Origin: Alteromonas portus | Lineage (GTDB): Bacteria > Pseudomonadota > Gammaproteobacteria > Enterobacterales > Alteromonadaceae | Length of the DNA stretch: 64,000 bases | Assembly (NCBI RefSeq): GCF_005117025.1 | Contig: NZ_SWCO01000007.1 | Coordinates: 248,001-312,000 of the forward strand | Direction of reading: 5' to 3' | Part shown: in pieces, positions 10,064 through 19,770 of the stretch | How positions within the stretch are numbered: the stretch's first letter is position 1 | Layout: each line of letters opens with the position of its first letter | Notes under the pieces: model-generated | Databases searched by the model: none | What the model was told of the DNA's origin: nothing | The model's input: only the letters and a program-made list of their open reading frames with translations | Made by a program: the position numbers and the translations under genes

Positions 10064-11190
10064 TTCAAAAAGCGCTTCCAAAGTTCGGCTGTTGTCGAAT
10101 TAATCATATTCGACTCTGCGTTCATCAGCATCACATAGCCTACTTTTTCTTCGGGTAAAAACGCCACGTCTGCACGGTAGCCTTTTACCCATCCGCCGTG
10201 ATAATTAAGCTGCTTGCCATTTAAATCATAAATACGCCAGCCCAAACCATAGTGAGCATCGCTTATCATACCGCGCCAGCCCCTGCGATAGGTTTCACGC
10301 TTAGTTTTTACTCGTTCTGTCGTGACGTAGTCTACCATTTCATCAGAAATCACCGTTGGAAATTCTCCCAGTAACGCCTGCAAATAAATGGTCATATCTG
10401 AAATACTGGCGTTAACACCAGCAGCAGGCGAAAAACGGTAGTAGTTGCTTTCTACTTTTCCTTCACGCCACTTGTTTCTGGCGATAGCAATGTGTGGTTG
10501 TGCCCATGACTTTGACGCAAGCAAACCGCCTTTTCCTACACTGGCGGTTTTCATGCCCAGTGGTGAGAACAGGTTGGCCTGTAGTTGTCGCGAGTACGAG
10601 GTATTGTTGTTGCTGAAATAGTATTCCAATGCGCCAAAGAGTGCATTTTGATAGGTGTAGCATTCGCCTGGTGCACATAGGGGCTCAAGTTCACCAAGGG
10701 ATTTGAGTACCCGTTCTAGTGAATAGTCCGCTTCAATCAGGTTGTCGTAGGCGTTTGGCATAAAGCCGCTGGATTGACCAACAATATGTTGTAGCTGCAG
10801 CGCCCCCATCCCTTGCCCAGTAAAGGGTATGTCAGGCAATAAAGTGGAAATTGGCGTGTCCCAACTGAGTTGGTTTTTTTCAACCAGTTTAGCTGAAAGT
10901 AGGGCAGTGAAAGTTTTAGAAACAGAAGCTAGCCTGAAAACTGTATCTTCAGTGATCTTCTCACCGCCCTTTTTACGTGTGTTTCCATAAACGTAAACCC
11001 TAGGCGCTTTACCCTGTTCATAAAACACAAAGGCGTAACCTGGCACATTGTATTTTGAGGCTTCTTTTTTAACGTAACTTGCGTAGTCATCAAGCCAATC
11101 AGCAGAGGCACCTTGAGTCATGACTATTGAAGTTGCAAATAGCCAAAATGGTGTCAGGCGCAGTAGTAAAGAGCGCAAAGAATTCAGCAT
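10042..11190 (-). CDS. Beta-lactamase-fold serine hydrolase (class C / DD-peptidase-like), secreted
   Basis: 382 aa with a signal peptide (LLLRLTPFWLFATSIVMTQGASA). The serine hydrolase motifs are present: SVSK at residues 89-92 (SxxK nucleophile and base), the YxN-type motif in CYTYQNALFGALEYYF, and LNYHGGWVKGYRA near the C-terminus (HxG, equivalent of KTG). This places it in the beta-lactamase/EstB/penicillin-binding family. It acts in the periplasm on an ester, amide or peptide substrate that cannot be named, and it is not specifically an AmpC antibiotic-resistance enzyme. Single gene sharing a bidirectional terminator with speA. Confidence 0.85.
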   Translation of the reverse strand: MLNSLRSLLLRLTPFWLFATSIVMTQGASADWLDDYASYVKKEASKYNVPGYAFVFYEQGKAPRVYVYGNTRKKGGEKITEDTVFRLASVSKTFTALLSAKLVEKNQLSWDTPISTLLPDIPFTGQGMGALQLQHIVGQSSGFMPNAYDNLIEADYSLERVLKSLGELEPLCAPGECYTYQNALFGALEYYFSNNNTSYSRQLQANLFSPLGMKTASVGKGGLLASKSWAQPHIAIARNKWREGKVESNYYRFSPAAGVNASISDMTIYLQALLGEFPTVISDEMVDYVTTERVKTKRETYRRGWRGMISDAHYGLGWRIYDLNGKQLNYHGGWVKGYRADVAFLPEEKVGYVMLMNAESNMINSTTAELWKRFLKKADAAK

Positions 11191-11410
11191 ACAGTCAGCT
11201 CGTTATGCCTGTGGCTTCTAACGTTTCTCACAGGGCGTTAATTATTATTATCGCATTATTATGCGTTTAGCCGCATCAATGATCAAATGTCGCTAATTGG
11301 GCTCACCAAAGCTGCTCATTTTTATCGAGTACCGATTTTGTCGCACTTACGCCTTAAAGGCACGATACACTAGGTATAGGTAACGAACAAAAGGCGAGCG
11401 CTACGTACTC

Positions 11411-12865
11411 ATGTCAGACAATAGTGTTGTGCAAAATGATAGGGTTTCAGAACACGAGGCGTTATCTGAATCTATATTTTCAAAGGCTAGGCTTAGCAGA
11501 GATCCGCGTTTTGACGGACGTTTTTTCGTTGCAGTAAAAACCACCGGTATTTTCTGCAGGCCAATCTGTCCAGCGCGTCTTCCCAAAGAAGAAAATGTTA
11601 CCTATTTTGAACATGCTACACAGGCCATGGCCCAAGGTTATCGACCGTGCTTTCGTTGTCGGCCCGATAGTGCACCTCGCTCTGCCGCATGGAAAGGCGT
11701 GGGAGCTACCATCAACCGAGCGCTTTCCCTATTATCTAGTATTCCTATTGCGAGTGTCGCTGATATTGCTTGTCGATTAGGTATTAGCGAGCGTTACTTG
11801 AATAAGTTGGTTGTCAATGCCGTTGGTATATCGCCAAAGCAATTTCAAAACATGCAGCGCGCTTTGTTTGCAAAACAGCTTATTCAACAAACCTGCTTAT
11901 CAATGACAGATATATCTGTGACGGCGGGTTATCAATCGCTTAGACAGTTACAGCGAGCGGTAGAGCAGTATTGTGGGACCTCGCCAACACAGCTAAGGAA
12001 AAAGCAACACACTGCACAAAAGGGTATATCGTTATTTTTATCTTATCGCCCACCATACAACTGGCCTTATGTACGAGACTTCTTAGCTACTCGCGCTATC
12101 AAAGGCTTGGAATATGTTACTGACAACAGCTATGAGCGGTATTTTTCAAGCCAATCCCAAATAGGCTTTTTTAAAGCTGAGCACGATGAAGAGCGTAACG
12201 GGTTCAACGTTCAAATTGACATGCCAGATTTAAACGGCCTTCATACCGTAATTGAAAATATAAGGCTGGTTCTTGATCTTCACGCAGACCCCCTGTTAAT
12301 AGAACAAAGCCTTACTCAGGCTGGGTTATTGCCCCACCAGTTAACCGCTGGGCTACGTCTTCCCAGCGCCTGGAGCGTATTTGAAAGTGGCTGTCGCGCC
12401 ATTGTAGGTCAGCAAGTCAGTGTGAAAGCAGCGATTGGGCAGGTAACGTTACTAGTACATCAGCTAGGTAAAAGGGTACCAGAAGCGCTCCCATTAAGTG
12501 GTTTTGAATCTTCAACGAGTGAGCGGTATAGCTTTCCGACGCCTGAAGATATCGCAAACAGTAGCCTTGAGTTTTTACGCATGCCACAAGCTAGAAAAGA
12601 GGCTGTGCGTAGTTTTGCACAATGCTTTGTAGGCGATAGTATACCTACACATAATGATATTCTTGCTATTAAAGGTGTCGGGCCGTGGACCCTCGATTAT
12701 TTAAAAATGCGCGGAGAGAGAAACCCTGACATTTACCTTGGCGGTGACTTAATCGTTCGTAAAATGGCAAAACTATACCCTGTTGAGCCGGAAAAAGCGG
12801 CGCCGTGGCGCAGTTACTTAACCCTTCAACTGTGGCAATTAAGCAACCAGCAGAGTGAAACGTAA
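11411..12865 (+). CDS. alkA: Ada-N / AraC-HTH / AlkA fusion: DNA-3-methyladenine glycosylase II
   Basis: 484 aa with three parts. Residues 20-95 are an Ada metal-binding domain with Cys49-x3-Cys53-x26-Cys80-x2-Cys83, the same spacing as E. coli Ada Cys38/42/69/72, where one Cys takes methyl groups from DNA phosphotriesters. Residues 100-200 form an AraC-type helix-turn-helix. Residues 205-484 form an AlkA glycosylase with the HhH-GPD motif IKGVGPWTLDYLKMR and catalytic Asp446 in GGDLIVRK. It excises alkylated purines, and the Ada-N/HTH part probably makes it a methylation-induced activator of itself and the ogt gene 2 bp downstream. The fused architecture is common in proteobacteria. Confidence 0.9.
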   Translation: MSDNSVVQNDRVSEHEALSESIFSKARLSRDPRFDGRFFVAVKTTGIFCRPICPARLPKEENVTYFEHATQAMAQGYRPCFRCRPDSAPRSAAWKGVGATINRALSLLSSIPIASVADIACRLGISERYLNKLVVNAVGISPKQFQNMQRALFAKQLIQQTCLSMTDISVTAGYQSLRQLQRAVEQYCGTSPTQLRKKQHTAQKGISLFLSYRPPYNWPYVRDFLATRAIKGLEYVTDNSYERYFSSQSQIGFFKAEHDEERNGFNVQIDMPDLNGLHTVIENIRLVLDLHADPLLIEQSLTQAGLLPHQLTAGLRLPSAWSVFESGCRAIVGQQVSVKAAIGQVTLLVHQLGKRVPEALPLSGFESSTSERYSFPTPEDIANSSLEFLRMPQARKEAVRSFAQCFVGDSIPTHNDILAIKGVGPWTLDYLKMRGERNPDIYLGGDLIVRKMAKLYPVEPEKAAPWRSYLTLQLWQLSNQQSET

Positions 12866-12867
12866 AA

Positions 12868-13446
12868 ATGATACATACAGGTTTTGTGAGCAGTGAACAG
12901 GGACTTGTTAAAGTCGAGGCCACTCAGACAGGCATAACGTCTATTGCGTTTGTAAACGCCGCTGAGCCAGAAAATACACCTTACTCAAATCGGAACGAAT
13001 TCGCGGAATTCAGTACATATCAAAACGAGGTATTAAAAGGTAATCAAGAGCACGCCGAGCGAATTAGTGATGATATGCAAGCGTATAGCAACGCAATCAC
13101 TGATGAAGCGTGCAGACAGCTTCGCGCCTATTTTGACGGAAAGCTTAACGAATTCGACCTACCGCTTTCTGCCAAAGGTACAGCGTTTCAACACAGTGTA
13201 TGGGATGCCTTGCAACAAGTGAAGTATGGAGAGACGGCGAGTTACTTAGATATCGCAAACGCAATTGGCAACCCAAAAGCTGTGCGCGCCGTGGGTATGG
13301 CGAATGGTCGTAACCCTATTGCTATAGTGGTGCCTTGCCATCGTATAATTGGCAGTAACAAAACCCTGACGGGCTACGCAGGTGGTTTACCGCGTAAGCA
13401 GTATTTACTTAATTTGGAAGGAGCCCAAGGGGTGTTGTGGTCATAA
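12868..13446 (+). CDS. ogt: Methylated-DNA--protein-cysteine S-methyltransferase
   Basis: 192 aa. It is the suicide repair protein for O6-alkylguanine. The active site is VVPCHRIIGS with acceptor Cys157, preceded by the helix-turn-helix region GTAFQHSVWDALQQVKYGETASYLDIA and VRAVGMANGRNPIAI. Its start is 2 bp after the alkA stop, so the two are co-transcribed. Together they cover N3-methylpurine and O6-methylguanine damage. The N-terminal 75 residues are longer and more divergent than in E. coli Ogt. Confidence 0.93.
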   Translation: MIHTGFVSSEQGLVKVEATQTGITSIAFVNAAEPENTPYSNRNEFAEFSTYQNEVLKGNQEHAERISDDMQAYSNAITDEACRQLRAYFDGKLNEFDLPLSAKGTAFQHSVWDALQQVKYGETASYLDIANAIGNPKAVRAVGMANGRNPIAIVVPCHRIIGSNKTLTGYAGGLPRKQYLLNLEGAQGVLWS

Positions 13447-13492
13447 GAAAATGGTCATAAAAAACGGGTGATAGGGAAATGGTGATAAGAGA

Positions 13493-14377
13493 ATGGTAAT
13501 AAAAGACATTATCTCACTGCTGGTGTTAGCCGGTATTTGGGGCGGTTCGTTTATTTTTATGCGTGTTGCAGCACCAGAGTTCGGCATTTATGTGTTGGTG
13601 GCAATTCGTACCTTACTGGCAACGGCGGTGCTATTTCCTTTACTGCTACTGCGCGGCTCAGTAAGAGAGATCAAGCATCATTGGCTTGCCATAGCGCTTG
13701 TAGGATTGGCAAATACCGCCGTGCCGTTTGTGCTCTTTAATTACAGCAGTCTGCACTTAGAGGCGGGCGTTAACGCTATTCTAAACGCCACCGCGCCAAT
13801 GTTTGGAGCTATTGTTGCTTGGCTGTGGTTAGGTGATAGGTTAACAAAATCAGCAATTGCCGGACTTTTCATCGGTTTTGTGGGGGTTACAGTGATCAGT
13901 CAGCAAAAGCTCGGTGAGGGAGACATTAGTTTCCTACCCATTTTGACTGCGCTTCTGGCTACTACTGGCTACGGTATAGCGGCGTGTATGATGAAAAAAT
14001 GGCTGCAAGGGGTTAAACCTTTAGTGGTTGCTACAGGCAGTCAGGCCATGGCAAGTGTGATGTTGGCGCCGTTTGCCCTTGCAACTTTGCCCGCTACAAT
14101 GCCAAGTGTGAATGCGTGGATAAATGCAGTGGCACTCGCTGTTGGAGGGACCGGCATAGCATACATTCTCTATTTCAAATTGATTGCCGATGTGGGTCCA
14201 GCTAAAGCCATTACGGTCGCTTACTTAGTACCGTTATTTGGCATAATTTGGGGTGTACTTTTCTTGCAAGAGCATTTGTCAGCGCAAACCATAGTGGGCG
14301 GTTTGATGATTTTGTTTGGCGTGGCGCTAACGACAGGCGTTCTCAAACGAAAACGCCTTAAGGTTAAACCTGCGTAG
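13493..14377 (+). CDS. EamA/DMT-family transporter
   Basis: 294 aa with ten hydrophobic segments in two homologous halves, the RhaT/EamA layout. It begins LLVLAGIWGGSFIFMRVAAP and has the typical half-end motif NATAPMFGAIVAWLWLGDRL; the second half shows VGPAKAITVAYLVPLFGIIWGVLFLQE. Such inner-membrane proteins export metabolites or amino acids, and the substrate cannot be deduced. It lies 46 bp after ogt and may be in its operon. The gap holds degenerate copies of TGGTnATAA. Convergent with the following GGDEF gene. Confidence 0.85.
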   Translation: MVIKDIISLLVLAGIWGGSFIFMRVAAPEFGIYVLVAIRTLLATAVLFPLLLLRGSVREIKHHWLAIALVGLANTAVPFVLFNYSSLHLEAGVNAILNATAPMFGAIVAWLWLGDRLTKSAIAGLFIGFVGVTVISQQKLGEGDISFLPILTALLATTGYGIAACMMKKWLQGVKPLVVATGSQAMASVMLAPFALATLPATMPSVNAWINAVALAVGGTGIAYILYFKLIADVGPAKAITVAYLVPLFGIIWGVLFLQEHLSAQTIVGGLMILFGVALTTGVLKRKRLKVKPA

Positions 14378-14394
14378 ATTCCAACGAACCTAGG

Positions 14395-15816
14395 CTAGTC
14401 TATCAGCTGCATTCTGACTAAATTTCTGCCGTCTCGCTTCGCTTGATAAAGTGCGTCTTCAGCGTGTGCGGTTACCTCATGCATTGCGCGAGGTGACGCC
14501 GTGTATGAAATACCGATAGAAGCGGTAATCACAATTTCTGGTAGCTCTTGCAATGGTGGAAGTGTAGCAATGCCATGGCGAAGGTTTTGAGCCATATCAA
14601 ACGCCACATGCGGGCCAGTATGAGGCAACAAGATAATAAACTCTGCACTACTCCATCTACCCACAACATCCTGCTCGCGCATATGTTCCGCTAGATAGGC
14701 AACCACTTTGTCTAGAATGTCATCACCGGCATTCCGCCCGTGGGCATCAACAATATCTGATAGTTCGTCAACGCTAATTAACATGACGCTGAGCGATTTG
14801 TGCTCGGCTAACAGCGTTTTATAGATAAGCTGTAAGTTATCTTTTTCAGGAAGGCGGTTGCTATGACGTACTACTAAGTCTGGCTGCATGTCTTTTCTGA
14901 AATAGTACAGAAGGTTGTAGATCAGCAAGAACAGTGAGAATACAACAACAAGCAGTGTTACTACGCTGAAGATGAACGCCTGAGAAATTTCTGCCTGACG
15001 ATCTTCTAGTGGGCTTAGAAGAAATACAGTCCAACCAAACTGATTTAGTTTAACTTCCGCAATAAGAAAATCTTTTTGGTCGATAGTAACTAACTTATTG
15101 TTTAGGGCTTGCTCGCTTTGAATAGTCATCGGGAGACTGGCATACCAAGGGAGTTCAGATAAGTTAGTAAATTCGGAATAAGAGGCAATTAGACTAGGGT
15201 CTGAAGACAGCATAATGTCGCCTTCACCGTCAACAAACAAGAAGTCATAGCCATACTCTTGTTTATAAGTGTCGAACACTTCAATAAAACTACGCAGGCT
15301 CTTGCCTACGCCGAAAAAACCTAAAAAACGGCCGTATTTATCGTGAATTTTAATATCGATATAAAAGTGAGTGTCTTCCCATTTACCTATGTCGGCTACG
15401 GCATCCGCGGGGTAGTCGCGATATTTAAAGTACCAGCTTACTTCACCCTCGATAAGATTAATAATAGTGCCATCAGAGTTATATTGTTTTCTATCTGCTT
15501 CACTAGCAATGAAAAAAGATAGCCCGAATTCATTTTCAAGACGATCCAATGTCTTAAAAACAGCCTCTTGGTCAATGGTTTCCCCATTCATTAAATCTAC
15601 GAGTTCGGTAGAGTGACCCAGAGCTTCAGAAATATGTAGTGGCTTTAGAAGTTGCTCGACGATAAGTGATATGGCGGGCGACAATGACTGCTGCTGCGCA
15701 CGACTTTGTTCGGCAACGATTTTTGAAATACTGAAATGTACTAGTGTAACTATAGCGATAACCACTACCGCAAATAGCACCAGAATACTTCTATGTAGTG
15801 TACGAAATGTGTTCAC
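14395..15816 (-). CDS. Cache-domain membrane protein with degenerate GGDEF domain
   Basis: 473 aa. TM helix near residues 11-31, a periplasmic Cache-like sensor (about 35-275), a second TM (AFIFSVVTLLVVVFSLFLLIYNLL), then a C-terminal GGDEF domain. The signature is SSAEF at 389-393 instead of GGDEF. The usual metal-binding DxD aspartate is replaced (ISVDELSDIVDAHG) and the guanine-binding Asn position is Val. The inhibitory RxxD site (REQD, five residues before SSAEF) is kept. It is therefore probably catalytically dead and may be a c-di-GMP receptor (inference). The domain boundaries and motif losses are read directly. Confidence 0.85.
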   Translation of the reverse strand: MNTFRTLHRSILVLFAVVVIAIVTLVHFSISKIVAEQSRAQQQSLSPAISLIVEQLLKPLHISEALGHSTELVDLMNGETIDQEAVFKTLDRLENEFGLSFFIASEADRKQYNSDGTIINLIEGEVSWYFKYRDYPADAVADIGKWEDTHFYIDIKIHDKYGRFLGFFGVGKSLRSFIEVFDTYKQEYGYDFLFVDGEGDIMLSSDPSLIASYSEFTNLSELPWYASLPMTIQSEQALNNKLVTIDQKDFLIAEVKLNQFGWTVFLLSPLEDRQAEISQAFIFSVVTLLVVVFSLFLLIYNLLYYFRKDMQPDLVVRHSNRLPEKDNLQLIYKTLLAEHKSLSVMLISVDELSDIVDAHGRNAGDDILDKVVAYLAEHMREQDVVGRWSSAEFIILLPHTGPHVAFDMAQNLRHGIATLPPLQELPEIVITASIGISYTASPRAMHEVTAHAEDALYQAKRDGRNLVRMQLID

Positions 15817-16048
15817 AGACTGCGCATGCTCCCTTGCCTGACTGAACCTAACCCAAGAGTTGAGTATACCTGTTGCAATAATGAACTACTAGGCAGTTTC
15901 TCTTAACTTAGACTAAATAACGAAGAACGAAAGCGCAACGCAAAGTCGTCCGGTCAGACCTCAAAATGAATCAATCGCTGACATATCGTTGGGCCTTGGT
16001 TAAACTATATTTCGATTTTTCATTCTCTTTGCGAAATAAAGGAATTAT

Positions 16049-17407
16049 ATGGCTTTCTCAGTGGTTGTGTTAGCGGCGGGTAAAGGTACCCGTATGAAAT
16101 CGTCGTTGCCAAAGGTATTACACAAGGTGGGTGGTGTACCTATGGTGCAGCGCATCATTAATACCGTTAAATCGCTGGGTGCTGACAATATTCATTTGGT
16201 TTACGGTCATGGCGGTGATCAACTGAAGGCTACGGTAGTTGAAGACAACCTAGACTGGTGTTTACAGGCTGAACAGTTAGGTACGGGACACGCTGTTCAG
16301 CAAGCAGCGCCTCATATTAAAGACAATGAAGACGTACTTGTACTAGTTGGCGATGCACCTCTGATCCGCGAAGAAACCTTAAGTGCTTTGAAAGCGGCAA
16401 AGGAAGGCTGTGACTTAGCATTGCTCACTGTAAATTTAGATGACCCAACAGGCATGGGCCGGATTATTCGTGAGAACGACAATATTACTGCGATAGTTGA
16501 GCATAAAGACGCCACAGATATTCAGCGTGAAATTAAAGAAATTAATACCGGCATGATGATGATGTCTGGCGCCGATCTTAAGCGCTGGCTGGGCGAATTA
16601 AGCAATGACAACGCACAAGGTGAGTACTACCTTACTGACGTAATTGCGATGGCAGCGGCTGAAGGTAAGCGAATACAGTCAGCGCAGCCACAGTCGGCGG
16701 TAGAAGTAGAGGGCGTAAACAACCGCTTGCAGTTAGCGAACCTTGAGCGCGCGCTTCAGCGTCGTCAAGCCGAAGAACTAATGACCAATGGTGTCACTTT
16801 ATTGGACCCTGCTCGTTTTGATTTACGAGGGCAACTAGAAACCGGTAACGACGTCATTATTGACGTGAACGTGATTATTGAAGGTAAGGTGACGATTGGC
16901 AGTAACGTTACCATTGGTGCTAACTGTATTTTACGCAACTGTACTATTGCCGATAATGCAGTGATTGAAGCAAATTCCATTATTGAAGAGGCCAGTGTAG
17001 GTGAAGCATGCACAGTCGGGCCATACGCTAGACTGCGTCCAGGCGCAGTAATGCAAAAAAATGCCAAAGTGGGCAACTTCGTGGAAATGAAGAAAGCTAT
17101 TTTGGGTGAAGGCGCTAAAGCAAACCACTTAACTTACTTAGGTGATGCCGAAGTTGGTGCGAAAGCGAACATTGGCGCGGGTACAATTACCTGTAACTAC
17201 GATGGTGTGAACAAATCTAAAACGATCATCGGTGAAAATGCCTTTATCGGCTCAAATTCATCGCTTGTAGCCCCAGTGAACATTGGCAAGGGTGCGACGG
17301 TGGGCGCTGGTTCAGTGATCACGTCAACAGTCGACGAAAATGCACTAGCCGTTGCCCGGGGTAAGCAGCGCAACATTCCAAATTGGCCGCGCCCTACTAA
17401 AAAGTAA
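16049..17407 (+). CDS. glmU: Bifunctional GlcN-1-P acetyltransferase / GlcNAc-1-P uridyltransferase
   Basis: 452 aa. It makes UDP-GlcNAc, the precursor of peptidoglycan and LPS. The N-terminal pyrophosphorylase domain has [20 protein letters not shown] and [11 protein letters not shown]. The C-terminal left-handed beta-helix has hexapeptide repeats ([18 protein letters not shown] onward), [21 protein letters not shown], the catalytic-His region [14 protein letters not shown] and [26 protein letters not shown] precedes the ATG. It shares the locus with glmS, three kilobases downstream. Confidence 0.97.
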   Translation: MAFSVVVLAAGKGTRMKSSLPKVLHKVGGVPMVQRIINTVKSLGADNIHLVYGHGGDQLKATVVEDNLDWCLQAEQLGTGHAVQQAAPHIKDNEDVLVLVGDAPLIREETLSALKAAKEGCDLALLTVNLDDPTGMGRIIRENDNITAIVEHKDATDIQREIKEINTGMMMMSGADLKRWLGELSNDNAQGEYYLTDVIAMAAAEGKRIQSAQPQSAVEVEGVNNRLQLANLERALQRRQAEELMTNGVTLLDPARFDLRGQLETGNDVIIDVNVIIEGKVTIGSNVTIGANCILRNCTIADNAVIEANSIIEEASVGEACTVGPYARLRPGAVMQKNAKVGNFVEMKKAILGEGAKANHLTYLGDAEVGAKANIGAGTITCNYDGVNKSKTIIGENAFIGSNSSLVAPVNIGKGATVGAGSVITSTVDENALAVARGKQRNIPNWPRPTKK

Positions 17408-17453
17408 AGGCTGTTCTTCGTTACAGGCTGCATGAGCAGCAATTAAAATATTA

Positions 17454-17487
17454 GGGCTGGCAACCGTTAACGGTGAGTTGCTGGCCC
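17454..17487 (+). terminator. Hairpin downstream of glmU
   Basis: GGGCTGGCAAC / GTTGCTGGCCC arms pair except for a central two-base mismatch, with CCGTTAACGG in the loop, followed by AATTTCTTCTTT. The rest of the 307-bp gap 17408-17714 shows no gene. Confidence 0.45.
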
Positions 17488-17714
17488 AATTTCTTCTTTA
17501 GCCCCGTCACTCTATTGCTCAATTAAAAAGGTGATAAAAACAAATGGCTAATAGAAGCGTTTAAAACAACGCCTTCAGAGTTGCTTTAAGCATAAATAGT
17601 CCACCTGTTTTAAACACTCTTTCAAATAATGAACTATCTATGGTTTTTTCTCTCTATTATTACTGATAGTGTGTGTTTACTTACCTTTTGTTTCTCGTTA
17701 CACAAGGATATGCG

Positions 17715-18755
17715 ATGATATCTACTCTTCTTGTTGGCTTTGGATTTTCAGCCACAACCTTTCATCTACCCTTTCTAAATTATCTGCCGCAGTTCTCTGT
17801 GGATGTCGTTATCTCTTCAAAGCCTGACATGGTCAAAGCTGTCTTGCCCCATGCGGAAGTGTATAGCTCGTTAGAAGAGGCACTAAAAATTCACGATGTA
17901 GATTTGGTGGTTATTACTACACCAAATCACCTTCACGGACCACAGGCGAAACTGGCACTAGAGCACAGTTGCCATGTACTGGTGGAAAAGCCATTTACAT
18001 TGAATAGTGAAGAGGCAGAAGCGTTAGTAGAACTTGCACAAACTCAGAATAAACAGCTGTGTGTTTACCACAATAGGCGTTTTGATGGCGATTTTCTCAC
18101 TATTAAGCAGTTAATTAACGATGGAAGGCTTGGCGATATTAAACGTTTAGAAAGCCGCTTCGATAGATTTCGCCCGGTACCACGAGACAGATGGCGTGAA
18201 AATGCAGGGCCAGGCAGTGGTATCTTCTGGGACTTAGGCCCCCATTTAATCGACCAAGTACTACAGCTTTTTGGCGAGCCGCAAGAAGTGTCGGCAAACA
18301 TACAAGTCTTGCGTGAGAATGGGCAGTCGGATGACACCTTTGATGTGACCCTTCACTATAGTGATAGAGTAGTAAAGCTAGGTAGCTCAGCCTTTCAGGC
18401 GGGGGCAACATTGCGTTTCGACTTGCAAGGTACAAAAGGCAGCTTTCGAAAGTTTCATTTAGATCCTCAAGAAGATCAGCTCAGAGCAGGGCTATCTTTC
18501 GACGATGTAAGCTGGGCGAAAACAAGTGAAGCGCAGCATGGTGTGCTAGCTGTGGCGAGTGAAAGCGGCCAGCTAATTAAAGAGACAATTACAACCTTGA
18601 AAGGTGAATACCTAACGTTTTTCAATCGCCTTGCTCATGCTATCGAAGACGGTAAATTCTCGCCAGCAGATGCGAGTACGGTTGTATCTGTTATCAAAGT
18701 GATTGAGTTGGCCATAACAGCAAGCGAACGAAAGACATCGCTGGCGTTTAAATAA
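17715..18755 (+). CDS. Gfo/Idh/MocA-family oxidoreductase, YdgJ-like
   Basis: 346 aa from the ATG at 17715, which has AAGGA seven bases upstream; an upstream in-frame ATG at 17673 has no ribosome site. It is an NAD(P)-dependent dehydrogenase: N-terminal nucleotide-binding LLVGFGFSATTFHLPFL, then VVITTPNHLHGPQAKLAL, HVLVEKPFT (the catalytic EKP Lys) and YHNRRFDGDFLTIKQL. It closely follows E. coli YdgJ, including SRFDRFRPVPRDRWRE and GPGSGIFWDLGPHLIDQ. The substrate is presumably a sugar or derivative but is unknown. It lies between glmU and the glmR-glmS pair. Confidence 0.9.
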   Translation: MISTLLVGFGFSATTFHLPFLNYLPQFSVDVVISSKPDMVKAVLPHAEVYSSLEEALKIHDVDLVVITTPNHLHGPQAKLALEHSCHVLVEKPFTLNSEEAEALVELAQTQNKQLCVYHNRRFDGDFLTIKQLINDGRLGDIKRLESRFDRFRPVPRDRWRENAGPGSGIFWDLGPHLIDQVLQLFGEPQEVSANIQVLRENGQSDDTFDVTLHYSDRVVKLGSSAFQAGATLRFDLQGTKGSFRKFHLDPQEDQLRAGLSFDDVSWAKTSEAQHGVLAVASESGQLIKETITTLKGEYLTFFNRLAHAIEDGKFSPADASTVVSVIKVIELAITASERKTSLAFK

Positions 18756-18811
18756 ACAATTATCTTGATCCATATTTCAATTTAACTTACGATACTTTCA
18801 CTTTAAAACTA

Positions 18812-18834
18812 ATAACTTTCGTTTTGAAAGTTAT
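18812..18834. promoter_or_regulatory. Inverted repeat upstream of the DeoR-family regulator, candidate operator
   Basis: ATAACTTTC-GTTTT-GAAAGTTAT has perfect 9-bp arms, 122 bp before the regulator start and 57 bp after the YdgJ-like gene. TTTCG-TTTT elements are typical of DeoR-family operators. A TTTCGATTTTTCA motif with a facing CGAAAT also lies upstream of glmU near 16010-16038. A weak terminator role is the alternative. Confidence 0.4.
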
Positions 18835-18955
18835 GGCTCGAAGATCGAAATTGTGTTGGTGGACTGTTTTGTTGGCTTTTTCATGGCTTGTTCTCAATTA
18901 GAACAATGCAAACAGCAAGTTTTAACAATACGTCCACAAGAGCGTCGAGGTAATA

Positions 18956-19768
18956 TTGAAAAGTAGTAAGTCAGTTGAGCTACGCCGCCAGCAGATAGTG
19001 GCGTGGGTAAAAGAACACGGTCAATCACAAGTTGAAGACTTGGCCGTGCGTTTTGCTACGTCTGAAGTTACCATTCGAAAAGATCTTGCCGCCCTTTCGA
19101 AGCAAGGTTTGCTCATTCGACAATTTGGTGGCGCAGTGCCTGTACCATCATTTACAGACTCGAATGCTGGCTCTTCTCAAACTATCACCAATGACGCTTT
19201 CTCGAGTTTGTCCGTTAGCCCGACAGTCAGTGTTATAGGCCAATGCGCAGCCAGCTTGGTAAAACCTGGCAGCAAGCTAGTTATAGACTGTGGGACTACT
19301 ACCGCATCCATCCTGCCCCATTTATCACATATCGATGATTTAGTGGTAATGACCAACACGTTATCGACAGCCAATTACCTTACTCAGAGTGATAAAGAGC
19401 CGACGGTGTTAATGGTAGGCGGCACATGGGATGCGCAATCTCAATCGTTTCAAGGTGCCATGGCTGAACAGCTAGTTAATGCCTATAGTTTTGACATAGC
19501 GTTTATTGGTGCTGCTGGCATAGATGTTAATCGAGGCACCACAACGTTTAACGAGCTTATAGGTGTAACTCGCGCTATGGCTGCGGCGGCCAGTAAAGTG
19601 GTAATAGTAGCCAGCTCAAAGAAATTAACGCATAAGATGCCGAACCTAGAGCTGAGCTGGAAAAACATTTCTGTTTTGATCACTGATGAAGGCATTAGTG
19701 AGCAAGACAAGCTTAATATTGAAAATCAGGGCGTGACTGTGCTTATTGCAGCGCCTAGTGGAGAGTAA
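18956..19768 (+). CDS. glmR: DeoR-family transcriptional regulator, probable regulator of glmS
   Basis: 270 aa from a TTG at 18956 that has GAGG five bases upstream. The N-terminal HTH is [51 protein letters not shown] (residues 10-60). The C-terminal DeoR sensor domain has [31 protein letters not shown] and [18 protein letters not shown], a sugar-phosphate-binding isomerase-like fold. The gene ends 2 bp before glmS, which implies control of amino-sugar synthesis. A DeoR-type gene in this position is known as glmR in Pseudomonas; the symbol is given on that analogy. Confidence 0.85.
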   Translation: MKSSKSVELRRQQIVAWVKEHGQSQVEDLAVRFATSEVTIRKDLAALSKQGLLIRQFGGAVPVPSFTDSNAGSSQTITNDAFSSLSVSPTVSVIGQCAASLVKPGSKLVIDCGTTTASILPHLSHIDDLVVMTNTLSTANYLTQSDKEPTVLMVGGTWDAQSQSFQGAMAEQLVNAYSFDIAFIGAAGIDVNRGTTTFNELIGVTRAMAAAASKVVIVASSKKLTHKMPNLELSWKNISVLITDEGISEQDKLNIENQGVTVLIAAPSGE

Positions 19769-19770
19769 TT

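Noticed and set aside
10042-11190. AmpC-type antibiotic resistance beta-lactamase
   Set aside because: Only the general SxxK and HxG motifs of the fold are present. The sequence around them is not that of class C enzymes, and no ampR is adjacent.
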